NCBI GenBank assembly: GCA_002900995.3
Contig: CM035306.1
Coordinates: forward strand, 4,268,008-4,332,007
Reading direction: 5' to 3'
DNA from: Ganoderma boninense
Lineage: Eukaryota; Basidiomycota; Agaricomycetes; Polyporales; Polyporaceae
Length of the DNA: 64,000 nucleotides
The notes under the pieces were generated by a model that had not been told where the DNA came from, did not search any database, and was given only the letters and a program-made list of their open reading frames with translations. The translations under genes were made by a program, and so were the position numbers. Below are positions 47,690-57,297 of this stretch, piece by piece. Every line of letters starts with the position of its first letter. Positions within the stretch are counted from its first letter, which is position 1.

Positions 47690-48490
47690 CATCTGCGCAG
47701 CCGCATACAATCAGATCGTGAGCTGCCTGCTATACTGATAGAAGATGCGTTTGCATGGCGCACAGACGCACCTCGTGTTGTCTTATTTCGCCGCACTTCC
47801 TCGGTATCGAGCTGGAATTCTCGCACTGAAAAGGGTCTCAGCGTAAGTGCAACATACCTCCGCGGCGCCTTCAGCTGATTGAGGGCCGCGGGATTCTCGG
47901 CCTCTCGTACTCGCGCGCCACAGCATCCGAGGAATAACGTGAGAGGGAGTCAACTCGGGCGCAGGCGCACAGTGACGTCCACGCCCGTGCTCTCTCGGAT
48001 TCGCGAAGTAGTACGCGTGCGCGAGTAGCTTGCTCGGAGCATGGTCCGCCACTGCGTCGCGCGCCATCGGAAGTGACTCGGGCTGGGGCTGGGACATGTT
48101 TAAGTACCTCGAACTTGAGCTCGACGACGTCTGCCGTGTCCAGATCCTTGTTCTCGGTCGCGTTGAGCATTGACACGCTCGCGGAGCTCCGCGCGGCACA
48201 AGGGGTGCGCATCCTGTCCAGCGCGCGAAGGGCAACCTGGGGATGCTCATCCTACCCGTTGCCATCTCACGCATGCCAGCTGTCGATCTGGAGAAAGGCG
48301 GAGACTCGGAGGAGGTTCGTGAGTCCGGGGAGTGCACTCCCCAGGACAGTGCTGTGTCACGGCGGAGAGCCCGAGGTGGAAGCCATGCGTGCCGTGCGTG
48401 CCAAAGGGCTCCGACGAGATGGCCAGATGGCGGGCTGCAGGAAGAAGGCGACGGTAGTCTGGATGATAGAATGGATGACATTCAATTAGT
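47690..48490 (-). pseudogene. Heavily degraded MYND-family copy
   Basis: On the minus strand, scattered blocks recall the intact MYND protein with many frame changes. They include the RPIISHELFTHGFGL region (about 48400), the SIQGLPFVRWTDALPL region as SIPRLPFARWTGCAPL (48220-48260), RYLNMSQ (48095), MLWRA (47920), and finally DNA matching the CGGCAKTR exon end and its donor (47745-47825). Large internal deletions remove the middle. Relative order agrees with the intact gene. Confidence 0.65.
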
Positions 48491-48738
48491 CCGGACTGCA
48501 ATCCGAGCAGCTGGATGGGTTATACACGACGTTGGTAATGCTGCAGCATTAAGAAAAGGCAGCAGATGACAGGACAAAGGAACTGGCAACGGTACTGACA
48601 TGTTGACACAGCGGCGGGGCATACGCAGAACATGCGTCAATGGCCCATGAATGACACCTGGCATATTCGTTACAGCCGTCAGGGAGCGTAGAGGAACCTA
48701 GAGGAACGGACTCGCCCGACACACTTGAACCACAGACA

Positions 48739-49362
48739 TTATAGTTGGCTCAACTCTTTGATCTCCCACCACGACGGCTTCGTCCCGAAGAACTCCTCCA
48801 GCATGTCGACGTTCTCCTGGGTAATCCTATGCATGTACGCCTCCTTTTCCAGCGGGAACAGGCCGACGATGAACGTGGGCGCGCCGACCCTGAGTCCAAT
48901 GGAGGGGATCGCGTCCTTGTTCCGCTGCGCCACGTACGCGGTGTGCACCCGAATGTCGGGACGGTTGGTGATGTCGCGAATGAACTCGATCCCGGCGAGA
49001 AACAAGTTGGGATCGCAGGGCATCCGCCCTTCGAGCTCCTCGGGGAAGCACTTTGATGATCATCTTCTGGATGGCGGCCTGGCCGGCGTAGAAGCCGTAG
49101 TACATGCAGCCCTGCCTGGCGGCGCGGCATTCTTCGACTGTTGGCAGCGGTCTGGGGTTGACTCGAGTGGGATCGGAGGTGAGTCGGCGGTAGGCTCTGC
49201 GCACGGATAGCCCATCATGAACCAGCTGACTGTGGCGTGGTTCGGCCGCAACTTGTGCAGTGGCCTCATCGAGCTCGACGTTTATCTATTAACCAGGACG
49301 TTTACAGAAGAGATGAAAAGACTCACGGGACGTCCCTGCATCCGAGCAGTAATGGAGGACAT
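48739..49362 (-). pseudogene. Family 2 copy A, frameshifted
   Basis: This is a member of the uncharacterised family whose intact copy is at 59236-59892. The first exon reads MSSITARMQGRP followed by GTGAGT. After the intron come VNPRPLPTVEECRAARQGC and MYYGFYAGQAAIQKMIIK. Then one extra base (an AAAG versus AG at about 49060) shifts the frame. The C-terminal half is open in the next frame (NLFLAGIEFIRDITNRPDI to KPSWWEIKELSQL). A single frameshift separates it from a normal gene, so a sequencing error is possible. Confidence 0.65.
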
Positions 49363-49632
49363 GGTTCGTTGAGTGCGGGTCCAGATTTTCAATGGGGTGG
49401 CTCGATAGCTCGCTGAGGCGCAGGGTAAGCCAGCTCGGGGATGCCATCAAAACGAACTGAATGCCACCCACATCGGGCTTACGTAACATAGCGTACTTTC
49501 AAATCGTCGCAACATATATCGGAGTTCTAGTAATAGTGAAGCTACTCACTATCCCTCATGCTATGACTGACTATTGATGCTCGTCAACATGTGTGCCAGC
49601 GGGAGGATGCAAACCTAAGGAAACAAGGGCTC
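49363..49632. other. Short intergenic region
   Basis: Nothing is recognised except the TATA-like/GCGCC promoter elements at its right edge. Confidence 0.35.
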
Positions 49633-49641
49633 GGGCGTCTG
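49633..49641 (+). promoter_or_regulatory. Shared core-promoter module (one mismatch)
   Basis: GGGCGTCTG is preceded by GGATGCAAACCTAAGG and lies 133 bases upstream of the kinase-like start at 49774. The following GGTTATGGCAATCAG and CACGGTCTCAGATC also match the copy at 35165-35200. Confidence 0.5.
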
Positions 49642-49773
49642 CTCTCGATGGTTATGGCAATCAGAAACGGTCCCACGGTCTCAGATCTTTTGCAACTTGA
49701 ACTACGACTCTGAGCTGTGATCGTTTCTTCCTCCACCGCGCTGGTTCGCCCACTCTCCTCGTGCACTTTGAGT

Positions 49774-51273
49774 ATGATCGCACTTGATCCCGGCCTTGTA
49801 GTTGATTCGACAACAGCTCAGCCGCAGCCTGAGGAGCCACCTGCTGAACCATCCGCGTCGCTCGAACCGTCGCAGATCCGGAAGCAAGTAGGTTATCTCG
49901 GCGCCACCAGTGCTAATCGCGACTCGTTGGGCAGAACTGATGGCCTCTGCCTCCAAGCTTCCGACAGACTTGAAGTCCTGGCGAGGCCCTTCTGGCAAGG
50001 ACAAAACACGCGAGCCTATAGAGGCGATCTGGAAGATTCTCGGTCCTTTCTTCGCAGAGCGTGGCTTACACCTTGTGGCCGCATCCGGTGCTTCTTCATG
50101 ACTGCTGAGTGCGAGGAAGGCATGGTGGCGAACGGATATATGCATACTACCCCTTATCGTGCATACGACGATTCGTCTTCAGGCAGCATCTTGGGCGTCC
50201 TCTCATATGAGTACAAAGTAAGTAGTAGTCGTCCTGTTGTCGGCTGCTTCCCATCGAGCATCGAACCTTGACGGACATCCACAGAACGCCCTCACCCGAG
50301 CCGCTCGCGCGTCAGACGGAAGAGACGTCATGTTCAGGGTGTTGGCGATTGGTGGGGAAGGGAGGGAACATGTCGACTTTCTGAAGACGTTCGCCAGAGG
50401 GCCGTACAGCCTTCGTACTGCGAACCATACTCTGCCGCTGTTGGATTTGATAGAGCTCGAGGACGTCACGTTCGCCGTTTTCCCGAAAGTGGGGAAGTCG
50501 TGTTCGGAAGTGTACAGCACCTGGGCCCGGTCGTCTGTCGACGACATCCTCGACATGATCGGACAGTGTCTGGAGGTACGAGTTTCACGAGCATCATGGC
50601 CACAATCTTGAGCAAAGAACTAATCGTCGCCTTTCAGGCTCTCGTCTTTTTGCACCACCACGGGGTCGCGCACAGAGTGAGTAACTCGAACACTCTGATT
50701 CTTCCGCTTTCTTACCTGCTGGGCCTCAGGATGCGTTCAAAGACAACTTCGTCATCCAATGGGTCCCCGAGTCGCTCCATCTCAAGTGCCATGTGCCGAC
50801 TTCCAGACCTCGTGTCTACATGATTGACTTCGAGCTCGTCATCCGCTTCCCTACAGACATGCCTCCAGAGGAACGTGTCTGTGTCGGCCCGCCGTATGGA
50901 GGCTCACTTCCGGGCCACAGCGGACGTCCCATGCCCCCAGAAGTCCTGTCCGGCGAGCCTTACGACCCGTTCAAACTCGACGTCTGGCAGCTCGGGACGA
51001 GTATCAATGACTTCAAGGTGATCAATCATCATCGCATTCATGTCCTGCTGACGCAAGTTGAACAACATCAATATTGTCATTTTTTCTTCTCAGAGCACCA
51101 TACCGCAGATCGACGCAATCCTGGGATCGATGACCGACCCAGACCCCGCCACTAGGCCTACTGCGTACGAAGCCATGAAGGCCCTCCTCAACGCGATTGC
51201 CGCAATCCCCCCAGCATCCCTCAAAATCGAGCCGGAGCTGGCGCCGTTGGTTTTCAGAAAGCTGTCAACTTAA
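49774..51273 (+). CDS. Kinase-like protein, copy 1
   Basis: Exons are 49774-49891, 49935-50217 (with an anomaly), 50285-50575, 50638-50676, 50730-51017 and 51094-51273. The kinase core is clear: NALTRAARASDGRDVMFRVLAIG (strand 3 with Arg where the ATP-binding Lys is expected), GVAHR/DAFKDNFVIQW (catalytic loop HRDxxxxN, split by an intron), YMIDFEL (DFE instead of DFG), RPMPPEVLSG (PPE instead of APE) and DVWQLG. A catalytically weak or inactive kinase-like fold is inferred. Exon 2 as it stands is off frame by two: either it is frameshifted near 50070-50110, or a 35-nt GT-AG intron (50075-50109) is removed, which restores the frame exactly. The rest is open to the stop. Copies 2 and 3 and three fragments of the same family are nearby. 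Confidence 0.7.
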
Positions 51274-51896
51274 GGGCTTCCCGTCGCCATCTGTGGGACT
51301 CATGACGACTCGACTTTGGAAGACCTCTGGCGGACTGATGTCACGCTGGTGGCACTTAGCGGAAGAGATCAGAGACCGCCTTGGTCCTTGGTCTAGGCTT
51401 TGGAGGCCCGTTTGACGAGGGTTATCCACACGACTGTTCTGCGTCGTGTCAGAGCTGAGATGCCCCCTTGTATGCGTTCGTGCTGAGTCGTTTTCCGCTC
51501 GAGTTAACTCAGAAGTCTCTGGGGCGCGCGCCCGATACAAATTGACTGTACATATCCCGCTTAGAAACTTCGTGCATAGCTGGACACCCGATCTGGCTCC
51601 GATTCTTACGCATATAGCACGGATGGCCCAGCTCAACGTTGTCGTCGAATTTCACCTCAAGTGCCACCCTGGCGGCACGTATACTTATTTCCGACGCTCA
51701 TTCAAAATTCCCACTGGCAGAGGCGGTACGTACGCCTCCGAGTTGGTCTCATCGATCACAGTCGTTTCAATCCGCTTCTAGAAGTTTCCGAATCGGGGCC
51801 ATCAAAGGTAGTGAGTGACTCCTGCAGAGATTTTTCGTCTCCAGTCGCTCAAACCTCTAACGACTCGTTTGTAACGCTCGTCGTATCACTGGCAGA

Positions 51897-53421
51897 ATGG
51901 CCACCGTTGAAGCTAATCCTATGGTCGATTCAGACTCGAGAAGGGCTGGGCCCAACTTGAGTGTAGAAAAGCCAAGCGTCACTGGATCCAAAGTCAGGAA
52001 GCAGGTCAGTCTATGTGAGCCACTGAATCGATGTAACACTGACGACGAAGACTCTTTATCAATACCAAGCTCCCGATAGACTGGGAGACTTGGAGAGGCC
52101 TCCTAGACGCTGACACTTCCGAGCATACAGAAGCGATCTGGAAGGTTCTCGCCCTTTCTTTGCAGACCGTGGTTACACCTTGTGGACGCATGACCACATT
52201 TCTACGTCCGCTGCATCTGCAGACGACGTGACGGCAAACGGATACATGTACGACGCTAGCCCTCTCCGCGACTCCGATAAGGCGTGGGATAGCCTTCAAC
52301 CCATCCTCTCATACAAGTCCCGAGTAAGCAGTCTCGTCGTCATTCAGTGGCTAGTAATTAACGTTGGTGCATGCCCACAGAACGCCCTCACCCGAGCCGC
52401 TCGTGGGTCCGACGGACGGGTTGTGGTCCTCAAGGTGCTAGCAATCGGCGAGGAAGGAAAGGCGCATCTTGAGATCCTCGACATGCTCGCCAGGGGACCG
52501 TACAGCCTTATCACCGCAAATCATACCCTGCCCGTTGTTGGAGCTGATTGTCCTTGACGACATCACGTTCGGCGTCTTCCCGAAGGTGGGGTATTCCTGC
52601 TCGGAGATGTATGGTGGCTGGGCGAAGTCGTCCGTGAGGGACGTCCTAGAGATGATTATACAGTGCTTGGAGGTATGAGTGGCGCGAGCACACGCATTCT
52701 ATCCTCGAGGAGCAACTGAGCTGACAATTGGCTGCTAGGCTCTCGTATTCTTGCATTACTCCGTCAAGGTTGCCCATAGGGTAAGCATTTGCGTTGCAGA
52801 CACGCCTATGTCATTTTCTTACTGTCGGTGCTGGCACCAGGATGTGTTCAAGGACAACTTCGTCATCCAATGGCTGCCGGAGACGCTCCGTGCTGAGCGT
52901 GAACTGACTGCTTCCCGACCACGGGTCTACATGATCGGGTTCGACCTAGCAGTCAGTTTTCCCGAGGACAGCTCACCAGAGGAGCACGTATGTACAGGAG
53001 CGGTTCCATCTCGACCTTCGCTTGCAGGCGGCGCCAAGCGTCCCGTGGTCCCCAGAAACCCTTTTAGACAAGCCTTACGACCCCTTCAAGGTGGATGTCT
53101 GGCAGCTCGGGACGAGTTTTAGCGACTTCAAGGTACTTCGTCTCTCGTCGCTATTCACCTTGTGTGGCATGTCGCAGTCGCCCTGCTGACCATTTCTATT
53201 TTGTCTCAGAGCACCATACCGGCGATCGACAAGGTTCTGGAATCGCTGACGGACCCAGATCCTGCCGCACGCGACCCACAGCGTACGAGGCGATGACGGC
53301 TCTCCTCAAGGCTGTCAGTGAGGTGCCGCCAGTGTCCCTCCTCATTGAGCCGCATCTAGAGCCGCGGCGACTTGAACCCGAACCTGGACCTGGACCGGCG
53401 ACGACCCTGAGTTGTTTTTAG
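51897..53421 (+). pseudogene. Kinase-like family, copy 2, multiply frameshifted
   Basis: The start is MATVEANPMVDSDSRRAGP. The order of blocks is as in copy 1: an AIWKV exon, NGYMYDASPLRD, then NALTRAARGSDGRVVVLKVLAIG. The last keeps Lys where copies 1 and 3 have Arg. DITFGVFPKVGYSCSEMY, VAHR/DVFKDNFVIQWLP, YMIGFDLAVSF (the DFG-position Asp is lost) and DVWQLGTSF follow. Frames change at about 52151 (one base missing), at about 52530 (one extra base), and again at about 53040-53090 and 53265. The Lys versus Arg difference suggests that the ancestor was a more conventional kinase. Confidence 0.75.
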
Positions 53422-54037
53422 GTACTACTTAGGTGCTGTTCGTGTATCGGCACGCTCATTGTCAATAAACAAGGTCTGTAACTCAAGAGTCACTGCGCGT
53501 GTACGAAAGCGCAATTCTGCCATTATCCGAATCGCCGCCGGCAAACCTGATGCACCACCGTTCACCGGAAGTTACGGGAACCTTCTTTTCGTCGACCGGA
53601 AGGCAGGAATTAAGGGCCTCTGGCACTGGCAGTATCTGAAGGCCCCTTACCACTAGCTTGCTTCGGTAATGTCGGACCGTCGGGATGCGCGGGATAAGTA
53701 GTACCGCGAGGCTGATTCGGTGCCGGACGAGATGAGCGAGCAAGCGAGTAAATATTATCTATTTACACTGCGAGTCCGTGACGCACACACTTAAAGGAGT
53801 TCATGGCACTCCGGGGGTTGTTGACTCGGGGTGAGTACCAGTATTGCTCAGGCTAAGTAAAGCATGCTGAGTATCACAAACCTTCTGATCGACGTCCATC
53901 AGCAGTGGCAAGTCCTCTTATCGGATAAAATGTCAAATCAGCCAGTGCCATGTGCGCTCTGAGATCTGAATGGCGTACAGGCGGCGTACAGTAAGCCTGA
54001 AGCGTGAAGGGGGCTACTAGATGGAGTACAAGGACGC
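53422..54037. other. Intergenic region without supported gene
   Basis: Nothing is recognised. Confidence 0.35.
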
Positions 54038-54300
54038 AGGCGCCTGCTTTGAACGATCAACCTGCCAACCCGTTGATCATGGTACACTGCGGCCTCCCAC
54101 GCTCCTTCCACTCATTCTTCGTCGACCGCCGTTGTCGCCCCCGCGCGTTGCCCAGGCCATCCAGCCCGTATACCGAATAATGTCTCCCTCTGACTCTGAG
54201 CCCGACCTTGGAGTTGATACAGCGAGGACCGAATCGCCAGCCACATCAGGAATCCGTCCGGTCCACTTGACAGCCCTGGAATCACTTATTCAGCCTTATT
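54038..54300 (+). pseudogene. Orphan promoter and first exon of the kinase-like family
   Basis: AGGCGCCTG (54038-54046) follows ATGGAGTACAAGGA. After 130 bases an ATG at 54180 begins MSPSDSEPDLGVDTARTESP, similar in layout to the first exon of copy 1. The following DNA is interrupted at 54300 by a miniature transposon. No kinase exons are found on the far side. Confidence 0.5.
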
Positions 54301-54301
54301 A

Positions 54302-54684
54302 CAGTGCCTTGCATAATTGCGTGAACGCGCCGAAAAATCCCCAGCAGGCGCTTATACCTCGCCTACCAAATGCGGATGGATCACGGTCACATGCAACGCC
54401 AACGCCGCCTGTGCGCCTCTTCTGGTCGTAACTTCAGCCTGACTGTTCCCCTTGTCCCCCACGCTTGTCTACTTCCTGGAGAGCTCAGTGGTTCTCAACG
54501 GGCCTCCTAGTGTACCATTTGGGCCCTCAGCTGCTTCGGGAGGCACCCATGCCATCCAAGAGACATGTCACATCAAGGTCACCAACTCGCTTCTGAAGCT
54601 TCCCAGGCGTCCTGATTTGGTAGGCGAGCATATAGGCGCCTGCAGGAATTTTTCGGCGCGTTCACGCAATTATGCAAGGCACTG
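54302..54684. mobile_element. Miniature inverted-repeat element, copy 2 (TA target)
   Basis: This begins CAGTGCCTTGCATAATTGCG and ends with its reverse complement, with the symmetry continuing through GTGAACGCGCCGAAAAAT (terminal repeats of about 38 bp). It is bounded by TA at 54300-54301 and 54685-54686. It is 383 bp long with no coding capacity. It shares termini with the 543-bp element at 14263, so both were probably moved by the same Tc1/mariner-type transposase, which is not in this window. Confidence 0.88.
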
Positions 54685-54686
54685 TA

Positions 54687-56219
54687 AGTGCTCCCCAGTG
54701 GATTTCAGTAGCTCTGAAAGTCCCTGGATAATTAGGTTCGTCTTCTGGCCCAGTGACCGCTCCAGTGATTTCCAGTCCATTCCAGTGGGGGAAAAGTAAT
54801 ATTCATTCTTAATGCTAACGTTACACCTACGCTACTCGAACAACGTGCATCGTATGACAAGCTCAAACACGTACTTACTTACCCAGCTGCACCAACCCGC
54901 AGTCCACACCTGCCCCATCCTCGCATAGCCTGAAAGACCCATCTGCCTAAACCCGCGCACGTGTGGCGCTCCCTCACCGAGTCGGCAGTCCGACCATTCA
55001 AGGCGCGCTTGTGGGTCGTAATCCCTGCAGTATGAAGTAGTACACCGACTCTCGCCATGAGGTGCGAGTGGGACGTACCTATCTATGTCCGGCTCGGGGT
55101 TTCTACCCTGTTGAGGGTGCCACAGTGCTGCAACTACCTCTGCGCTTCAGTCACTGCCAGTGTCTGAGTCCCGGCATGACGAGGGGAATTCACTCACGCT
55201 TTTTCTCGTCGTAGGCCCGTAACGCTGAGCCTTGGCGCCCTCGAGCAACTCTACCAGCTCACAAAATTGCGAAAGTGCTTCCAGACAGCTTACACAGGCT
55301 ACGAGGACCCGAGCGACGCACCTAGTAGAAGCTTCACGGCAGAGCCTCAATGCAGAAGTTGTTGCTGTAAGCCCGCAGTACGTAGGGTCAGATAGGGTAC
55401 CAGTACGAAAACTGAGGAAAGCGAGACCGGAGGTGCTGTACCAGAGCCGGGCGAGGGGAAGGCCCGGGATAATGAAGGGCGATAAGAGTTTGTAGGGGAA
55501 ACTGGGCAGCGACAAGAGTCGGACTGGTCAGATAAACAGCTATATTGATGCTAGCGAATGACAATGAAGTGGGCTTGCGAGGAGAAGCAGAGTAGACATG
55601 GGGGAACGTCGAGGGAGAATGACGAGGGGTCCGCCAAGATTGAACGCGTCGCCACGCTGGCAACGCTGTGGAGGTCATTGGATGGCTCCGGAAACCACCG
55701 AGGGTGTTCCGAGCAGGGCGGCAGAGGCCGGCATGGCCTCGGAAAGGCAGTTTGGGTTCACCTGTCATGCACCTGGCACCGCGTGATGCATCTTTGATTG
55801 CGACGACAGGAGCTGCTGATAGAAATCCAGGTGAGATTTAAGTGGATTCCAGAGGTCAAGTTCGCTAAAGTGCCCCCCAGTGGTATCAAGGCGTTCAGTA
55901 GCTTCAAGTCCAGATAAGTACCGGACGGATTCCTGATGCAAACCATCCGCATCCGTGGCGCTCGAACCACTACGCGCCCCAAGGGTCGGGAAAAATGAGA
56001 ACTTACACGGCATTTATCGCGTTTCGCGATCTTAAGTGGGGACAAGGTCGGACCCCGCTTTAAAATGGTGTTTTCTCGGAGTGGTGAAAAATCCATGTAG
56101 GTTAGCGAAAATCACAATCGAACTGAGCCGCGCATCTCGGCGCCTGTACCGACTGCAATTTTGGGCGCTTGTGACCTATTTAGGGGAAGGAACAAATAGA
56201 GCCAAATAGAGCAGACTTG
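54687..56219. other. Stretch without a supported gene
   Basis: Frames exist on both strands around 55150-55770, but none shows a recognisable domain or credible splicing. 56035-56120 contains GGTGAAAAATCC and AGCGAAAATC, words that recur at 57172-57212. Confidence 0.35.
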
Positions 56220-56770
56220 AACAGTTTTCGTCTCACCTCTCACCTCCTCTAGCTCACCCTAGCCCTACCCGCTCGTCTCCTCTCGCTTGCCTCTCACTGG
56301 CACCTCTGATATAACTCCGGCTCTGGTCCTTGTCTTGGTCCGCCTGTCCTGTGGTCTTCTGGAGGCATCTAGCTAGGAGCTCTCCCTGGTCTGGTACGCT
56401 TGTCTTCGTTCTCAACTGGGTCTGAACGCTTGGGGCGGTTTCTCAGGTTCCGGAGCTCTCTCTCGGGATAACCTTCGAAAGCTTGGTGCTCAGGTATGTC
56501 TTTTCCTATAACATTTTTCCTTCTCTTATTCCCCCATACATTTGCTATCTGCAGCGAACGGGCCCAGAGGTGAGCACTGATCTTCGCATCCGGTTGATGA
56601 CAGCATGTCTAAGTCCCCTTGCATGTTTCATAGACCATCTTCTCGATTCTTCAGTCCTGTGGCGCACAGTTTTCCTCAAGCAAGGTGAGTTTTACCATCA
56701 TTCCGACTACTGTACCCAACTGATTGCCAATACACCCACGTAGCGCTGAGTCCAGCATGGACGCTACAGC
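56220..56770 (+). ncRNA. Possible spliced non-coding or untranslated leader
   Basis: A strongly pyrimidine-rich tract (56225-56420) is followed by an exon-like segment ending CTCAG and the donor GTATGTC (56493). A T/C-rich intron then ends in CTGCAG (56553). Further donor-acceptor pairs follow (near 56690 and 56743). No long frame runs through the joined exons. It could be the 5' leader of a lost gene, part of an inserted element or a non-coding transcript. Confidence 0.25.
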
Positions 56771-57297
56771 GCACAATTTACAGCCGTAGGCCCGTAGCAG
56801 CTGAGGACCATCGGCGTACTCTGCTGATCGAAAGCGTGGTCCTCGGAGAAGAGAGGGAGCGGGTAAGAGTAGGCGGGCAAGGGAAGGTGGGCGGCGTGGG
56901 CCAGGTGGCAAGCGAGAGGGCCAGGCAGCGGGCGAGGGGGCGGGGTATATGTCGTGAGTCTGCCTACATCCTGCGAGGTTGCGTGTCAGGGAGGCGTAAG
57001 CTTCGCCACAGTTGTGTGCTTAGGTTTATGGTGTAGATGTAATGAGCATGCCCTAATTATATTCTCCTTTATCTATGTACCTGCGTGACCCTGGAACCCG
57101 AGAGACTGCCAGCGACAACCTAGCCGCCCACTGCAACCTGTAATCGGAAAGTCGTGAAACGGAAAGTTTCTATGTGAAAAATCCGGTGTTTCCTCCCGAC
57201 CTTAGGCAGCGAAAATCGCTAGGCGCCAACCACCCGTTCTTCGTCAATTTCGCCTCGTTTTTACCACATAACCTCGGGGATTTCAGGTCGTAATTAG
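56771..57297. other. Upstream region of kinase-like copy 3
   Basis: No gene or shared core-promoter module was found. Copy 3 therefore has lost or replaced the promoter seen in front of other family members. Confidence 0.35.
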
